In this document: positions 59,495-64,000 of the stretch, in pieces
Position numbering within the stretch: position 1 is the stretch's first letter
Layout: the number at the start of each line of letters is the position of its first letter
NCBI RefSeq assembly: GCF_009729055.1
Contig: NZ_CP045484.1
Location: 1,171,001 to 1,235,000 of the forward strand
Source of the DNA: Sulfurisphaera ohwakuensis
GTDB lineage: Archaea > Thermoproteota > Thermoprotei_A > Sulfolobales > Sulfolobaceae
Direction of reading: 5' to 3'
Length of the DNA: 64,000 bases
The notes under the pieces: generated by a model
Told to the model about the DNA's origin: nothing
Databases searched by the model: none
What the model saw: only the letters and a program-made list of their open reading frames with translations
Translations under genes and position numbers: made by a program

Positions 59495-61003
59495 TTAGTA
59501 AGCCTGGTTTTCTCTGTGTTCTTCTACACAGCTTATTGTGTAGTTATATAATTCGTCTTCATTTAATGCCTCATTACCGAGTTCGGAAATTGAATCTGCA
59601 ACACACTCATCAACATAACTTAACAAATCATATTGGTGTGTTGAGTTTAGGTAATTCCTCACCCTATCTATCACGTTCTTAGCAGTATCAGCATACTTCT
59701 TAGCCTCATCATAAGTCCTCTCCCAATCCTCATACCAAGTAACAATAGCAATAATTGCAGAAGCTACAGCAGCTGATAAACCCAGAGCTGATATTAGCGT
59801 AGCCTCAGCCTTACTAGCACTAGAAACATACTTCTTACTCAGAGAAAGAATATCACCAACACCCAACATATTAGCATACTCCATGATAGAATCATCAGTA
59901 TACTCACCGTTAACAGTTTTAGGGGTAGGAATAACAATCATAGACGTAAAAGTATACTGCTGAATACCTATATTATCAAGAATTGAATAAATAAGCCCAG
60001 ACAAACCCAACCCCTTACAGCCACTAGCACAAGAATAAGAAGAAAACACCGGTGCGCCAATCAACATCTCCTTATAGTATCTATAGTAAGCATCATAATA
60101 TGTTGGATTAGAAAAGTAAGGATTACCTTGTATTGAGCTATCATAGTTTAAATAAACACACTCCCCTACATTACCCGTAATAAAGTTACATAAAGGAGTT
60201 TGTATATACGCCGGGAATAACATGAATATAAGTTCAGCGAAACCTTTTAGATTTGTGTATAATCCAGATGGTATTGAACCGGGTGGAATAGATTTATGAG
60301 TAAGGATAGCATAATAAGGAAATGGAGGTCTCCTTGAAAAATTACGTAATATCCCTAGAAGTGCTGATGCTGCCAATTTGCCTCCGGATTCATCAATCCA
60401 TATTCCCGGTACCTTTATATTAAATACGGGTTGTTGTGTAAAGTATGGTAAATAGTTCATTACTACTGAACTTCTAGCTACATTTTCTAATGTATCTAAT
60501 ATCCAACCTACTATTATTTCTTGACAGTTTACCGTTGGTTTAGGGTTTACCCATTGCTGTGATATTCTTATTCCTTTTACTTGTAGGACTATTATGTTTG
60601 ATTGTGCTTGTCTTATCATTTGCCATATTGGTGAGTTTTCTTCGCCTTGTGGGCTTAGGAGGAATTCCGTTGAACCTTGGTAGGCGTGGAATGACCTTCC
60701 TCCAGCCCAATAGTTTGATTTCCCACCGATATAGTAATAATTCCCTTCTACTGTACGTATGATTATACCGTGTCTAACTACTTGAAAAACTGAGGTGGTT
60801 CTTGATATTACCCTATCTGTGATGGCTAATGCTGGGTATAACTCATATTGTTGAGTAAGATTAGAGAGTAGATTTTTAATACCCGTTGCTGTGCATGTAG
60901 CGGTGTCTCTTATAATAGGGTACTCTATTATTGCACCGATACCTATTGAGGCAAGTTCTCCCAATACAGAAGAGCTTACCGGTATAGGAACAGTTTCCGT
61001 CAT
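59495..61003 (-). CDS. Unknown protein with C-terminal membrane helix, paralogue of 58267
   Basis: A 502-residue protein. Residues 1-395 contain the same conserved blocks as the 298-residue paralogue: RHGIIIRTVEGNYYYIGGKS, NYWAGGRSFHAYQGS, DESGGKLAASALL, SRRPPFPYY, KEMLIGAPVFS, LGVGDILSLSKKYV, but with extra inserts, including a Cys-bearing stretch around SSYSCASGCKGLG. After KKYV it adds one membrane helix (about 403-425, LISALGLSAAVASAIIAIVT) and a helical charged tail of about 75 residues with two cysteines. The tail has a coiled-coil look. A TATA box lies at 61039-61050. Function unknown. Confidence 0.7.
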   Translation of the reverse strand: MTETVPIPVSSSVLGELASIGIGAIIEYPIIRDTATCTATGIKNLLSNLTQQYELYPALAITDRVISRTTSVFQVVRHGIIIRTVEGNYYYIGGKSNYWAGGRSFHAYQGSTEFLLSPQGEENSPIWQMIRQAQSNIIVLQVKGIRISQQWVNPKPTVNCQEIIVGWILDTLENVARSSVVMNYLPYFTQQPVFNIKVPGIWIDESGGKLAASALLGILRNFSRRPPFPYYAILTHKSIPPGSIPSGLYTNLKGFAELIFMLFPAYIQTPLCNFITGNVGECVYLNYDSSIQGNPYFSNPTYYDAYYRYYKEMLIGAPVFSSYSCASGCKGLGLSGLIYSILDNIGIQQYTFTSMIVIPTPKTVNGEYTDDSIMEYANMLGVGDILSLSKKYVSSASKAEATLISALGLSAAVASAIIAIVTWYEDWERTYDEAKKYADTAKNVIDRVRNYLNSTHQYDLLSYVDECVADSISELGNEALNEDELYNYTISCVEEHRENQAY

Positions 61004-61038
61004 AATTCAATTTAATTTTGATAAAACAAATATGTAAA

Positions 61039-61050
61039 CTTTTATATACT
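61039..61050 (-). promoter_or_regulatory. TATA box of the gene at 59495
   Basis: On the minus strand GAGTATATAAAAG lies about 36-47 bp upstream of the ATG at 61003. At the usual archaeal spacing transcription would start about 10-15 bp before the ATG. Confidence 0.6.
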
Positions 61051-61078
61051 CTATATTTTGTAGGATGATTTAATTTTC

Positions 61079-61201
61079 TTAGATTTTAGGTTCGTAAATT
61101 TTTGTTAAATCTAAGCGTTGGTTTGGAAGTAGTTGAGGAGTAATAATCTCGTGGAGTCTTTTAATTCTCTCGTAGAACGTAGGCGTTTTGGTAAGTTCCA
61201 T
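61079..61201 (-). CDS. Possible 40-residue protein
   Basis: An ATG at 61201 opens a 40-codon frame (MELTKTPTFYERIKRLHEII, then TPQLLPNQRLDLTKIY) to a TAA at 61079, in the direction of the gene at 59495 and 75 bp upstream of it. The amphipathic, sensible composition is the only evidence; it could be a gene remnant. Confidence 0.3.
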   Translation of the reverse strand: MELTKTPTFYERIKRLHEIITPQLLPNQRLDLTKIYEPKI

Positions 61202-61399
61202 TCTGGCTATATGATATTACAAATCGCACTAGCTATTGCTGTTTTGTATAAAATCTATTAAACTATTGTCTCATTCTCGTGATAATATTACTATGAGCCT
61301 AATTTTTCTCATAATCTTAACATATATTAAATTATTTCTCCATAAAATCACAATTCGCAAGGGATCCGTGAATCTCCAAATCTGGTGGCGGAAATTCTC

Positions 61400-62670
61400 T
61401 TTGATACCAAGCCTAAATCTAGGAAGGAAGATCTCTTTGATAGAGATTGAAGAGCTTAAGGATGTAATATTACACAAGGATTTTGCAGCAGTATTAGGGA
61501 TAGGAAAGACCAGTCTTGTTAAGGTTAACTCTTAATCAACACACTCCCTGTCCTTATCAATTAACTTAAGGAAAAATAGGAGTAGCAGTTGTTCTACTTT
61601 GACGCAGCTTAAAGATTTTCATCAAACACAGTGCACTCCCTAAACATAATTCTGCGAGTTTGAGGAGTTTCTTGTAACACTTTTTAATTAGCCAAACGCT
61701 AAACTAAAAACTTTATCGGTTATACTGGGAATTTTGTATTACCGAGGGAAAATAGAACAACTGCTAATAGGAGTAAAAATCATATCCTATGGATACTCTT
61801 TCAAGAATTTTCATTGAGGGAGCAGTAAAACACTTAAAAAATATACCTTTGCAGGGAAAAATCTCAAAAATTATAGCAAACAGACTAGGAATAGATCCTA
61901 GTATCTTAGAATTAAATTGGGTAAAAATAGGAATAAAACTGAAGAGAATTTAACACTCAATACGTAAACGAAGTTATTAGGGCTTTAGACTCAGTTTCCA
62001 AGGATAATAAGAAATACTTAGATGAAATACAGAATATTAAAGGAGTGAAAGGCTTTAATCTAGATTCATTCTTGCACGACGTTTATGAATGATGTGATAA
62101 TATAGCTGTAGTTTCCAGGAGTTTTGTAGGCGTTACCGAGGAGATCTTAAATCAAGTTGAGGAGGAAAAGGCCTTCTTCGGTAAGGAATTCTTTTTTAGA
62201 ATAAAGTTAGAAAGGATTAATGAGGAGACTTCAAAAGAGTTTTTATCTCAGAAGTTTAAAGAGGAAGGAATTAAAGTTAAAGATCAGGTCATAGAAGAAG
62301 TAATAAAACTTTTTAACGGAATACGTGATTAGTTGGCTTTATTCTTATGCAGCTAAGCACTCTCATCCCATTGATACAAAAGAGGCAGCAAAGAAAATAT
62401 CAAAGGATTTTATAACCTTCTTAAAGACTTCTAATTCTCTCGCCAGATACGCTGAGATAATTTTAGCCTTATCTAGACTGGGAAGTTTAAGTGAGGTTAG
62501 GAACGTAATTAATTCATTATTCTAAGGAAAATATTGAGAGCTCTAGACTTAATAAATTATTAAGCACACTCGTCAAGTATGGATTCGTAATAAAGATAAG
62601 CAGAGGAAAATATACTTTACCCACAGACTTACCCACTAGAATTGGTTTAAGATATTCAGCAAAAATGTGA
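61400..62670 (+). pseudogene. Archaeal P-loop ATPase gene, multiply broken
   Basis: Pieces of an archaeal ATPase (PF01637-type: helicase-loader-like, transposon-associated or free) occur in order but in several frames: FDTKPKSRKEDLFDRD, then in the next frame EELKDVILHKDFAAVLGI-GKTSLVKV (a P-loop with lost residues), later a piece FVGVTEEILNQVEEEKAFFG, then KEFFFRIKLERINEETSKEF, and LARYAEIILALSRLGSLSEV, ending with a winged-helix-like LNKLLSTLVKYGFVIKISRG-KYTLPTD. Stops and shifts separate them. The parent would have been about 350-400 residues. It is a clear remnant next to the rRNA gene. Confidence 0.75.
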
Positions 62671-62984
62671 AAGAAGATGAGACAGATAAATTTAACAATA
62701 GTCCTAATCTTTCAATTATGAATCTCCTAAAGTTAATGAGAGAAATTATTTACCAAAACAGTTAGTATTTCTATATATCTCTTTTAAAACCTATCCTAGT
62801 CTCACTAGCCCTTAAGTATTATATTGATTTTAAAAAGCCATTAAGAATTTTTATTAAAATCCAAGTATTGTATTACACAACCACCAAACCACAATATAAC
62901 TATTAACATACACACTTAAAATAACAAACCATCGAACACCTATGTATTTAACCATCTTATATAAAGGATGAAGAAAGAGAAAAG
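62671..62984. other. Spacer downstream of the 23S rRNA gene
   Basis: About 310 bp between the ATPase remnant and the rRNA 3' end; very AT-rich, with a sharp GC rise at about 62985. It should contain the rRNA processing or termination site; none could be identified with certainty. Confidence 0.4.

Positions 62985-64000
<1,016 letters not shown>

Overview
The window is chromosomal DNA from a thermoacidophilic archaeon of the order Sulfolobales. Support comes from the heterotrimer-type PCNA beside primase and GINS, the treZ-treX-treY trehalose genes, a zinc-containing 7Fe ferredoxin, class III signal peptides, an intron-containing tRNA, PaREP1-type genes, and AT-rich DNA with a GC-rich rRNA. From memory, the PCNA is close to that of Sulfurisphaera (formerly Sulfolobus) tokodaii, so a Sulfurisphaera-like host is my best guess; species cannot be fixed by eye.

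0.6-5.0 kb is a tight plus-strand informational operon: GPN-loop GTPase, PCNA, primase small subunit, GINS, ribosomal proteins eL42 and eS27, aIF2-alpha and Nop10. It is flanked by a divergent PRPP synthetase (cut by the window edge) and a convergent oligosaccharyltransferase, aglB. 7.3-16.4 kb holds a MITE-like element, an intron-bearing tRNA-Pro, a kelch/fibronectin surface protein, a frameshifted short-chain dehydrogenase, two TatD/amidohydrolase-type proteins, an MFS carrier, a zinc-ribbon gene with no normal start codon, and small unknown genes.

16.4-24.2 kb is a minus-strand run of five genes: a CARF-PIN fusion, a PAP2-like membrane protein, then treZ, treX and treY. At 24.2-26.3 kb, on the other strand, lie a small HEXXH metallopeptidase, methylthioribose-phosphate isomerase and a second CARF protein that looks like a Crn1 ring nuclease. 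The PIN fusion (probable cyclic-oligoadenylate-activated nuclease) and the ring nuclease (probable signal terminator) sit 1.5 kb apart with no CRISPR array or cas operon in the window. This is the most interesting system I see.

26-44 kb contains an HtrA-like protease, an acyl-CoA dehydrogenase, an AAA ATPase with a winged-helix partner, carriers, tricorn protease, PaREP1/HEPN-like genes (two sharing an 89-bp identical segment), a frameshifted retropepsin-like gene, and a redox group (Rieske protein, hemerythrin, zinc ferredoxin).

45-53.4 kb is a type IV pilus-like locus: four pilin-like proteins with class III signal peptides, a secretion ATPase and a large membrane platform protein in one operon. 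An inverted orphan pilin and a membrane-anchored winged-helix protein, a candidate regulator, lie upstream. 53.5-62.7 kb is accessory and decaying: a carrier gene broken by one in-frame amber codon, degraded membrane-protein and ATPase genes, and a convergent pair of paralogues of an unrecognised family, one soluble and one with a C-terminal membrane helix. From about 63 kb the sequence becomes GC-rich: the 3' part of a 23S rRNA gene on the minus strand, running off the window end.
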